This document shows, in pieces, positions 1 to 9,070 of a DNA stretch of 64,000 nt. The position numbers and the translations under genes are program-made. How positions within the stretch are numbered: the stretch's first letter is position 1; each line of letters starts with the position of its first letter. The notes below the pieces were generated by a model. It was given only the letters and a program-made list of their open reading frames with translations. It had not been told where the DNA came from and made no database searches. The DNA comes from Plutella xylostella (taxonomy: Eukaryota > Arthropoda > Insecta > Lepidoptera > Plutellidae): assembly GCF_932276165.1 (NCBI RefSeq), contig NC_064009.1, positions 10,664,001 to 10,728,000 of the forward strand, given 5' to 3'.

Positions 1-3000
1 AGTACTCCCAGGAAGAGTCGGCGCGTGTTACGATCGATCTACATGTCCGCTCGTGGGAACCCCCGTTAGGAACTAGCTACAACAAGCCCTGGACCCCTTA
101 CAAGACACAGTAGTGCAACTGCCAGTAATGTGCTTCGACATTTTGTAGAATTTTGTCCGACCGAAACATAGAGAAAGGTATGGTAAAAGGAACATAAACA
201 TAGACAGCCAAAAAAACTAGGCTGGGGGTTTTTCTGATGGATTGTTTCAGAAATGATTTCATTTCATCTGTCTGAGAATTAAATTTACCGTTAATCCAAA
301 CCTGATGCAGTGGGTTATGAAATTGGGGACTGCTAACAGGAAAATGAAACATTTAAGATCTAGACAATTAGACAATTGGAAGAGCAATACCAAGAGAGTG
401 TTTGCAGCGGCACTGGACGACGGTGATTATGGAAAACACTACATAACTTCTTCTAGCAAGGAAAGCCTACTATCTCTAACCTACGACACCAGATCCAGTC
501 TCAATCCATACTGGGTACGCGATGTTTTCATTTAGTATTAGCATACTGGCCGTGAGACATGGGGCTGGCATGGTATAAGTGGTGGTTTCGCCGAGGTTGG
601 TTGTTGGTTTATTGGTTTTTCTGTGTGATTAAGGTAACGTCCGCCGCCGTTTGATTTGTGGTTATAGTACCGCTGTATTACTTGCTATGCTATCTGTACT
701 TTACGGCACATAAGGATATGAACTTGGAGTATCTTACTATTGCATAACATACAGAGACTTACAGTCGACAAATTGTTTTTTAAATGAAAAGTGGTATCGG
801 ATTATGTTCATTACTTTAAAACTTGATAGGCCAGGAGCAACACTACCCAAATACACCAAAAATAAAAAGCCAAACTACTGTTCAAACAGCTCAGAACAAA
901 ATACCGAAGAATCGTAGATTGTGCACACTAATAATTTACGCTCAGACATCAGCCCTCAGACAAACAATTGAACACAGCCCGTGGAGCCAGCAGATCGAGA
1001 TCAGCTAAGCGCGGTGGTCACTGAGACTACTTCTGCTATATTTCTGCTATTATATGTTCCTAAATTAAATATTAATTATAATAAAATGACACATGTATCA
1101 GTAAAATAAAAAATAACGTTTCTATTTCCGTAATTATGTTAGAAAAAGTGATCTATGCGAAACAGCCTCCGTGTAGGCAAGACAGGGAGCGGGTGACACT
1201 GATCACGTGATCGCAGCACGACGCGACCCGCTACCGTTGTCCACGAGACCATTGTGAGGCTTGTCCGATGTCCGACTACCGGGAACTAGCCGACCAGGGA
1301 AACGAGATCTACAATGATAAACAGCTGTAACTGTTTAGGTTTACCTCTGTTGGTATTCATATAGGAGGCATTCGGTCGGGGAAATTGTTCTGAGTCTGAA
1401 AAATTTTGTTATAGCAAGTCAACGGAATAATGTTATAGAAAGTTTGTTGTTCATGTAGATTGGAGTATACATATACTAGTGCTGCTAGGTGCCCTGAAGA
1501 TGAGCGCTAAGAACAAAGGAACGCAGATTAACACCGAGAGAATATTCAATAACGCCAAGAAAACCACACCCGATATTACATCGAAGCGAACCCTGCAATT
1601 AGAGCCGACAAACTCGCACTACTTACATACATGAAACATGAAACAAAGATGGCAACACATGCGTGAATAATTGTAGCCACATCGAGGATCTGAGGGATGC
1701 GAGGAATATAAAGATAGTCATTTTAATGCGAACACGGAACAACCTATCATTACACGGCTCGGATTAATTTCTGCACTGGCTCGCCTATCGTAAATCTTGC
1801 TTATAGTTTAAGGGTGCAATTTTTTAATGGTTATGATTAGATGCTGCGAGTTGTTGTTGCAAATGCAAAAGCTTTGCTGTGACATGAAGTATACCTATTA
1901 TAAAGACCAAATATTTATTAGCTGCAGTGTAATGATAACCCATTTTTATGTCGGCCGCAGTTGGGCTAATATAGATTTTGTGGCAATCCTACCTCTTCTA
2001 AACCCCGGTAAGCATGTGAATGCGGCAATAGCTTTCCCAATTTTAGGTTCCGATAACAATAATGGTTGTGACTATGATTCGTTAATATTTTCCAAAAATA
2101 TTCATAGTCATAGTCAAATTAATGCAACACAATGACAAGAAAGGTAAGGAACAAAGCGTATGAGTTGCGTGCATAATCAGCAAGGGCCCGCTTGTCTACA
2201 GACGGCGGCGGTGGCGGCGGTGCGGGCCAGGCGTGGAGAATGCAGGCATCAGCATCGCATGATACGGGGCAACCAGAAACACCACGGGGATTATGTGGAG
2301 ATCATTGATAAAGAATTACCAACCGGAGAAAACTACGTTAGAATATGTGTTATTGAAGCTGTTATTCAGAAATACATTATTAACCATTGTAGTTTCCAAT
2401 GGGACGGGCGACCGACAAGTCTGGGAAAAGTTATTTCAAAGTTCGAAAAATCATAAAATAATATTATTGTGATTATAATAAATTGATGTGTTTTATGTAA
2501 ATCTTGACCGTATGAAACGCATAAATAATGCAATCGTTATTTTCAAAGCTACCTTAACAGCTAGGTACTTTTAGCAAAATAATAGTCATTGTTTACCACA
2601 TAAACAGTTCAATTTCGTAATTTTGTATTCGACCGCAAACACTTCCGAGAAGCAAAGCATAACCGTTCATTAGTTTGCAATAATTAGATCTCTCAATGAG
2701 CCAACAGAACTATTGATATCTCTTTCCGACTCACAGGAACGAGGGAGACAAAACGATCTAGATAAAGTGCGCTAAGCAAGATGTCTCTTCAAGTTGTATT
2801 TTTCCCAATGTTCTTAGAGATATCTTGAAATTGAAAAATAATATTTCAAAGTATGCTGATTTGGACATAATACAACTTAGCAGCATTTTTTTGAAACATT
2901 CACAGTCTGAATTCAATGATAGCAATAACATTATTATAAATACAAATAAAAATGGATGACCAGATGCAGCAACTGTGGGAATAGATAACTGACTAAAAAC

Positions 3001-3721
3001 TGTTCCAACACGATAAAAAATATATTAAAATATTTTAGTAGCCATATACAGCAGCTTATCGAATCAAGAAACATTATCGCCGCTAACATAAACACAATAA
3101 AACTGGGAATGATAATAAATTAACTACAAAACTACTTATTATATAAATAAACCACATCACTCAAGTTGTTTACTGTCGATAAACGTGCACCAAAGTAAAG
3201 ATTTTGTACTATCCACATTTAAAGTAACACCCAAATAAATATATAAATAAACACCCAAACCTCCCTTAATAAGATGAGCAACGAGCGCATTACCTTTGAA
3301 TGGCTAAGCCGATTTCGATAATGTGCTTAGTAAAAAGCTCTCTTGTTTAATGCAGTCATCTTTACATCTACTTCTCATCCTCCAGAAGAACATAATGTTA
3401 AAAGACTTACATTTATGTCTATAGCGTAGTCTTCAATCGATCGTGGCCATGTGCCGACTGATAACACCTGAAACAACAAAACAATCCAAATTATATTTAA
3501 AATCAAAAGTAAGCAAATATGTATGCTCCGAATGGTCCAAATACTCAACCAGTAATTTTAATATGAGAGTCGGCACTCGGTATAAAAAGCTTTCGGATCA
3601 AGGAACTATACGTATTAAAAAGTGTGTCGTCGGCAATAAGCGATTACTGGCAATTACGGATGCACGTCCGAGCGAGCGGTGAACAACCTGCGCACGCACA
3701 CCGCGGCGTGTTCGAGTGACA
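1..3721. other. Non-coding stretch, no gene recognised
   Basis: AT-rich DNA with no supported gene. It holds a GGC-rich patch near 2200-2225, an E-box-like palindrome (ATCACGTGAT) near 1202-1211, and short ATG-started frames at 305-535, 1827-2135 and 2160-2456 that match no family I know. None is long enough or clearly flanked by splice signals to be called an exon. Confidence 0.4.
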
Positions 3722-3817
3722 GCCGCTGGACCAATCCACGTCACGCACTGGCAGCTGCTGGACCAATCCACGTCACGCACTGGCACCTGCTGGACCAATG
3801 GGCGTCACGCGGTGTGT
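3722..3817. repeat. 32-bp tandem repeat, three copies, CCAAT plus CGTCAC
   Basis: Three head-to-tail 32-bp units start at 3722, 3754 and 3786. The first two differ by about one base and the third has diverged in its second half. Each unit carries CTGGACCAAT followed by CGTCACGC, so a CCAAT box and a CRE-like half site repeat at fixed spacing. The repeat sits in a locally GC-rich patch (about 3660-3830). The pattern would suit a promoter or enhancer, but no transcript start is visible; the regulatory role is inference. Confidence 0.7.
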
Positions 3818-4259
3818 TGACGAGTGCCAAACCAAATAAATAATTCTTTAAGGCTTTTGTAATTAACACTCAATCATAGTCAGTCATATTAGTCAGATAT
3901 CTGAGGCGGTTACCCTTAATTTTTGTTTTTTTGCGATGTGATTAAATTCTATGCTAAATTTAGGTATCTATACAATTAATAGAAAGTTTTGTATCAATTA
4001 ATACTAATAGGTACAATAAACAAACATACACGAAAACTTTGCAAAACAGAATACAGATCGCAGCATCTCTTCATTATGGGCAGAGCCGATGCTGGCTGGA
4101 TAAATACTGCAGTCTAAATGGCACCACCGACCGGCGCTCGCAAGATGGACCGACTCGAATTAATTCTAGACGTTCTAGCTAGACCCAAAGGTTAGTGAGA
4201 CAGAACTCTGAGTAAGGCAAGTAATTGATGATACTACACATGGACTCTATGACTCTAGT

Positions 4260-4665
4260 ATGCGTAGCATACGCAGACGATGCGACGTGAATCATACGCG
4301 CGGCGGCATTCCAGAGCCGCATTCTTCGCATACCACAGCGCGGCGTGATGACTCATCGGCCAAGCGCGCCCTGCGCGCTCTCCTCGCGGTGCCGCCGACG
4401 ACCCGATGCCCGCTGCTCTGCTCGACGTCCGCTTCCCACGACGACGGGCGCTCCACTGACTGCGCGCCCGCGCCAGCTGTTTATATATCAGCCGCGACCG
4501 GCGCAGGCCTACACCACCGTACAGCGCTGGGGCCGCGCATGCGCAGTAGTTAAGAGTGTCCTAAATCCTAGCTATATAAGAACGACTGATTCAATGAATA
4601 AATGAGTATTGTGAACTTGGAATTCGTCTTTAACTCATCTCCCCGCTAGTACCCGAGCTGCCACA
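4260..4665 (+). repeat. 5' LTR of the Gypsy element
   Basis: This 406-bp repeat is matched base for base by 8660-9065. A TATA-like box (TATATAAG) lies near 4573 and an AATAAA near 4597, so promoter and poly(A) signals sit close together. The inner boundary is ...GCCACA. The outer boundary is ambiguous by one or two bases because TA precedes TGCG on both sides; the 5-bp duplication is best satisfied by starting at 4260. Short frames inside the LTR are not genes. Confidence 0.95.
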
Positions 4666-4684
4666 GTGGTGACCCTCCGACTTT
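4666..4684 (+). other. Putative primer-binding site of the Gypsy element
   Basis: The bases just inside the 5' LTR read GTGGTGACCCTCCGAC. This is where a tRNA-primed retroelement keeps its primer-binding site, and the TGG start fits the complement of a tRNA CCA end. I could not assign the tRNA from memory. Confidence 0.55.
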
Positions 4685-4698
4685 AAGAACACCTGAAG

Positions 4699-5586
4699 AT
4701 GGAAAAATCTGAAGACCTGATCAAAGATGCCACACCGGTACTGGCACCTTCACCTGCGTCGACGAGCAATCAGCAAGCAGAGCTAGCTGCAATCTCCGTG
4801 CAGTCGCGACTACTCCCGTTCTGGCGTGAAATTCCTCGCGCCTGGTTCCTGCAGTTCGAAGCTGTCGTCGACCCACTGAAGACTTCAGATGACCAGAAGT
4901 TCCGCTACGTGCTGCAACAACTGCAGCCAGTGGACCTTCAACATGTCACGGATATTTTGTACCGACCGCCCGAGACAGGAAAATACGCGACGATTAAGCA
5001 AAGATTGCTCACCGTGTATGAGAAATCCGAGGTGAAGAACTTCCAGCAGCTCATACGAGGACTAGAGCTGGGAGATCAGAAACCTTCTCAGCATCTGCGG
5101 AAAATGCGCGAGCTCAGCAACGGCCTTATAACTGAAGAAGGCTTGCGCATCGAATGGTTGGACCACCTACCGGCTCAGCTACGTGTCGTGCTGTCCGTGA
5201 ACTCCGAGTCGTCACTGGACACCCTAGCTGCGATGGCGGACAAGATGCTGGAGTACTCAGAGCCCACAACGATAGCCGCAGTACAGAATAGTCACACGAC
5301 TTACACGCCAAATACAGCCGACGCCACAGTCTCGGCGCAACTATGCGTACTTAGCAAGCAGTTAGAAAAACTGTCGCTGGAAGTAGCGGAATTACGAGGC
5401 CGGCAACAGGAGCGCAGACCCTACCGAGGACGTCCCAGGTCCCGATCCAGGTCATGGTCACGGCAACGGCAAGCCCCACGACCGGGAACTGATACGTGGG
5501 AATGCAAATACCACTGGCGATTCGGCGACAGGGCAAAGCGCTGCGAATCCCCGTGCTGCAAGAGGAAGAAAATGTCGGAAAACTAG
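4699..5586 (+). CDS. Gypsy gag (nucleocapsid-capsid) protein
   Basis: This 295-residue frame starts at the first ATG after the 5' LTR and encodes the structural protein of the retroelement. The middle (about residues 35-170) resembles retrotransposon gag capsid (aromatic and leucine rich, with FQQLIRGLELGDQKPSQHL). Residues from about 235 are Arg/Ser/Pro rich. The C-terminus carries an atypical zinc-binding knuckle, CKYHWRFGDRAKRCESPC, of the C-x-Y-H-x3-F-G-x2-A-x2-C type found in some metazoan Gypsy gags instead of the usual CCHC. The stop at 5584-5586 lies inside the open pol frame, so pol is probably reached by frameshifting. No disruption is visible. Confidence 0.9.
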   Translation: MEKSEDLIKDATPVLAPSPASTSNQQAELAAISVQSRLLPFWREIPRAWFLQFEAVVDPLKTSDDQKFRYVLQQLQPVDLQHVTDILYRPPETGKYATIKQRLLTVYEKSEVKNFQQLIRGLELGDQKPSQHLRKMRELSNGLITEEGLRIEWLDHLPAQLRVVLSVNSESSLDTLAAMADKMLEYSEPTTIAAVQNSHTTYTPNTADATVSAQLCVLSKQLEKLSLEVAELRGRQQERRPYRGRPRSRSRSWSRQRQAPRPGTDTWECKYHWRFGDRAKRCESPCCKRKKMSEN

Positions 5587-8500
5587 AGCCGACACCGACC
5601 GTGGCGGAGGTCGGTGTTGCCAGCGGAAGCAACCGCCTGTGTGTCTTCGATCGCAACACTAGAGAGCGTTTCCTCGTCGACACAGGCGCCGACATCTCCG
5701 TGTTAGCCGCCACCAACAAGAAAACGCAAGTCAACAGCGCCTACAAGTTGTACGCGGCAAATGATACGCCGATCAACACCTATGGAGAGCGAACACTACG
5801 ACTGGACCTAGGACTCAGGCGCTGCTTCCAGTGGACATTCATAGTGGCGGATGTGAAAACGTCGATTCTCGGTGCCGACTTCCTGCGCAACTTCAAGCTG
5901 CTGGTAGACCTGCACAAGAAAAAACTAGTGGACAGAATAACGGAGCTCGCAGTGGACACCATCGAAATCCGTACCAGTGAAGAGTCCATCTACGTCATCA
6001 GCTCCAACCAAGTGTACCACAGCATCCTGACGAAGTTCCCGGACATCCTGCGACCGATGTCGCTCAAGGCGCCGGCTAAGCATGACGTCATACACCACAT
6101 AGAGACGACTGGCCCACCGGTGTACGCGAAACCGCGACCCCTGCCGCCCGATAAATACAAGGTGGCAAAAGAAGAGTTCGAGCGCATGATCGAGATGGGC
6201 ATCTGCAAACCGTCGAAGAGCCCCTGGGCAAGCCCGCTGCACATCGTGAAAAAGAAGGATGGCGGCCTACGCGTCTGTGGAGACTACAGGCGGCTCAACT
6301 CAGTCACTCTACCCGACCGCTACCCGATTCCGCGAATTCAGGACTTCACGTACCAGCTGAACAAAAGCAAAGTGTTCTCGAAGCTCGACCTGAAGATGGC
6401 GTACTACTGGATCCCACTGAGTAAGGAAGACGCAGAGAAGACGGCCATCACGACGCCCTTCGGACTGTTCGAGTTCAATTGCATGACGTTCGGACTACGT
6501 AACGCGAGTCAGACGTTCCAGCGGTTCATGCACGAGGTCCTACGAGGCATAGAGGGCTGCTTCTGTTTCGTCGACGACATCCTTCTGCATTCAGAAGACG
6601 AAGAACAGCACAGATCGCTTCTAGAACGAGTCCTGGAACGTCTTGACAAGTATGGAGTGACGCTGAACGTGAACAAGTGCGAATTTGGTCAAGAGAAACT
6701 GAACTTTCTGGGCTACGAAGTATCAGCTGAAGGAATACGACCTACAGAAGAGAGGATAAAGGCAATCTCTACTTTCCCGAAACCGAAGACGGTAGTAGAG
6801 TTGCGACGTTTTCTCGGAATCCTCAACTTCTACAGAGAGTGCCTGCCTCGCCAAGCTGAGCAACAAAGCGCGCTGAATAAACACCTACACAACCGGAAGA
6901 AAAATGATAAGACGCCGATTGAATGGACGCCGGAGTCGGACTCGGCCTTCGAAAAATGCCGCCAAAGCATTTTGGAAGCCACCACGCTCTCATACCCAGT
7001 TCACGGCAGCTCACTGGGACTCATGACCGACGCATCTGACCTCAGCCTCGGAGCGGTGCTGCAGCAACGCGTCAACGGAGTCTGGAGACCGCTGGCATTC
7101 TTTTCAAAAGCGATGAGCGAGACGCAGCGACGCTACAGTGTGTACGACCGCGAACTGCTAGCCATGTACACAGCCGTGAAGCACTTCAGACGTCTAATAG
7201 AGGGATGTGACGTCACCATCTACACAGATCACAAGCCACTCACCTACGCAATGAGCAGACCGGCAAGCAGTAGTGACACACCCCGGCGAGAGCGGCAACT
7301 CCACTTCGTGAGCCAATTCTGCACGAAGATAGAGTACGTGAAGGGGGAAGACAACGCAGTGGCAGACTCTCTATCACGTATAGAGGAGATAGCATGTCCA
7401 TCGGCCATTGACTACAACAAACTGGCCGCAGATCAATCGTCGGACGAGGAATTAAGAAAAATAAGATCACAATCCAATCTTATGTTCACAGATGTCGCAC
7501 TGCCGGGGCTGAGTCACACTATCACCTGCGAGACGTCTACAGCGACGCCCAGACCGTACCTGCCGCCGGCATACCGTGGTGCTGCATTCAAAGCGCAACA
7601 CGACCTGTGCCACCCGGGGATACGAGCGACCAAGAAGCAGATGGCAGCGAAGTTCTTCTGGCCATCGATGAACAAGGACGTAGGCGAATGGACGAGGACG
7701 TGCATCAGCTGCCAGCGTGCGAAGGTACATCGGCATGTCGTCACCCCACTCGGCGAGTTCCCGCCATCCGCACGGTTCGAGCACGTCCACATCGACATTG
7801 TCGGGCCGCTACAACCGTCAAACGGATACCGCTACTGTGTAACCATGATCGACCGCTGCACAAGTTGGCCTGAAGCAGTACCAGTAAGCGAAATCACAGC
7901 GGAAGCCGTAGCCAAGGCCTTCTACGAGAACTGGCTAGTTCGGTTTGGAATGCCAATCCGGTGTACAACCGACCAGGGCCGGCAATTTGAGTCCTCGCTG
8001 TTCAGCACACTGATGAAGAGATTCGGCATCAACAAGATCCACACCACCGCATTCCACCCGCAAGCAAACGGCAAGGTAGAGCGATGGCACCGCACCTTCA
8101 AGGCAGCGCTAATGGCGAGAGGCGCTACCGTGACATGGAGCGACGAACTACCTACGGTGCTACTCGGCCTGCGCACGGCGATACGCGAGAACGCGCTATG
8201 TCCCGCGCAGATGACCTACGGAGCGACACTACGAGTACCATCTGATTTTTTTGTACCTACACAGTCCAAAATTGAAGATGCAGACTACGTGCGGCGACTG
8301 ACGGACACCATGGCCGCGATATCACCTGTGCAGAAGGCACGAGCAACGAGAGAGCGACCATTCATCTACAAGGACCTACGAACATGCTCACACGTCTTCG
8401 TGCGCAACGACACGGTCAGAAAACCGCTCACACCTCCCTACGACGGCCCGTACGAAGTATTGGAACGGAGCGAAAAATACTACAAGTTACGGTTGCCTCT

Positions 8501-8648
8501 ACGCACGGCAGTGATATCACTGGACCGCCTCAAGCCAGCTTACATAAGCAAAGAAGCAGACGAGTCGGCAGCAGTACCTACAACTGCATCTACAAGCTAC
8601 ACAACACGGTCAGGACGGACCGTAAAGCAAACCGTACGCTTCGCTTGA
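5493..8648 (+). CDS. Gypsy pol polyprotein (protease, RT, RNase H, integrase)
   Basis: The frame is open from 5493, after a stop at 5490-5492, and codes for about 1050 residues in the -1 frame relative to gag. It has no natural ATG; numbering here starts at the GTG at 5496. Domains in order: aspartic protease with DTGAD at 62-66; reverse transcriptase with FVDD at 358-361; RNase H with TDAS around D512 and YTDHKPLTY; integrase with an H-H-C-C zinc motif (HDLCH, CISC) and catalytic D767, D826 and E862, the last pair in D-x35-E spacing; then a C-terminal tail ending VRFA. All catalytic residues are present and there is no stop, so this copy looks competent. The frame ends 11 bp before the 3' LTR. 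Confidence 0.95.
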   Translation, partial: YVGMQIPLAIRRQGKALRIPVLQEEENVGKLEPTPTVAEVGVASGSNRLCVFDRNTRERFLVDTGADISVLAATNKKTQVNSAYKLYAANDTPINTYGERTLRLDLGLRRCFQWTFIVADVKTSILGADFLRNFKLLVDLHKKKLVDRITELAVDTIEIRTSEESIYVISSNQVYHSILTKFPDILRPMSLKAPAKHDVIHHIETTGPPVYAKPRPLPPDKYKVAKEEFERMIEMGICKPSKSPWASPLHIVKKKDGGLRVCGDYRRLNSVTLPDRYPIPRIQDFTYQLNKSKVFSKLDLKMAYYWIPLSKEDAEKTAITTPFGLFEFNCMTFGLRNASQTFQRFMHEVLRGIEGCFCFVDDILLHSEDEEQHRSLLERVLERLDKYGVTLNVNKCEFGQEKLNFLGYEVSAEGIRPTEERIKAISTFPKPKTVVELRRFLGILNFYRECLPRQAEQQSALNKHLHNRKKNDKTPIEWTPESDSAFEKCRQSILEATTLSYPVHGSSLGLMTDASDLSLGAVLQQRVNGVWRPLAFFSKAMSETQRRYSVYDRELLAMYTAVKHFRRLIEGCDVTIYTDHKPLTYAMSRPASSSDTPRRERQLHFVSQFCTKIEYVKGEDNAVADSLSRIEEIACPSAIDYNKLAADQSSDEELRKIRSQSNLMFTDVALPGLSHTITCETSTATPRPYLPPAYRGAAFKAQHDLCHPGIRATKKQMAAKFFWPSMNKDVGEWTRTCISCQRAKVHRHVVTPLGEFPPSARFEHVHIDIVGPLQPSNGYRYCVTMIDRCTSWPEAVPVSEITAEAVAKAFYENWLVRFGMPIRCTTDQGRQFESSLFSTLMKRFGINKIHTTAFHPQANGKVERWHRTFKAALMARGATVTWSDELPTVLLGLRTAIRENALCPAQMTYGATLRVPSDFFVPTQSKIEDADYVRRLTDTMAAISPVQKARATRERPFIYKDLRTCSHVFVRNDTVRKPLTPPYDGPYEVLERSEKYYKLRLPLRTAVISLDRLKPAYISKEADESAAVPTTASTSYTTRSGRTVKQTVRFA

Positions 8649-8658
8649 GGGGGAGTAC
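8645..8658 (+). other. Polypurine tract of the Gypsy element
   Basis: TTGAGGGGGAGTAC overlaps the pol stop codon and abuts the 3' LTR. A G-rich purine run here is expected for plus-strand priming. Confidence 0.7.
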
Positions 8659-8659
8659 T

Positions 8660-9065
8660 ATGCGTAGCATACGCAGACGATGCGACGTGAATCATACGCG
8701 CGGCGGCATTCCAGAGCCGCATTCTTCGCATACCACAGCGCGGCGTGATGACTCATCGGCCAAGCGCGCCCTGCGCGCTCTCCTCGCGGTGCCGCCGACG
8801 ACCCGATGCCCGCTGCTCTGCTCGACGTCCGCTTCCCACGACGACGGGCGCTCCACTGACTGCGCGCCCGCGCCAGCTGTTTATATATCAGCCGCGACCG
8901 GCGCAGGCCTACACCACCGTACAGCGCTGGGGCCGCGCATGCGCAGTAGTTAAGAGTGTCCTAAATCCTAGCTATATAAGAACGACTGATTCAATGAATA
9001 AATGAGTATTGTGAACTTGGAATTCGTCTTTAACTCATCTCCCCGCTAGTACCCGAGCTGCCACA
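8660..9065 (+). repeat. 3' LTR of the Gypsy element
   Basis: Copy of 4260-4665 with no difference that I can see. It is followed by the target duplication CTAGT at 9066-9070. Confidence 0.95.
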
Positions 9066-9070
9066 CTAGT

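Larger units (their letters stand above)
4255..9070 (+). mobile_element. Complete Gypsy-type LTR retrotransposon
   Basis: The element has two 406-bp LTRs (4260-4665 and 8660-9065) that I read as identical. It is flanked by the 5-bp duplication CTAGT (4255-4259 and 9066-9070). Between the LTRs lie a putative primer-binding site starting near 4667, a gag frame, an overlapping pol frame in the order protease, reverse transcriptase, RNase H, integrase (Gypsy order), and a purine tract just before the 3' LTR. No env-like frame follows pol. Identical LTRs and open frames show a very recent insertion. Its GC content is visibly higher than the flanks. Confidence 0.96.

Noticed and set aside
1500..1634. 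44-codon ATG frame (MSAKNKGTQINTER...)
   Set aside because: Composition is mildly protein-like but it is too short and unsupported to call a gene.
2160..2456. 98-codon ATG frame
   Set aside because: It matches no family; the N-terminal part is driven by a GGC-rich tract and no transcript signals are evident.
4260..4605. Two open frames in the LTR (repeated at 8660-9005)
   Set aside because: They are by-products of GC-rich LTR sequence; identical frames occur in both LTRs and have no domain.
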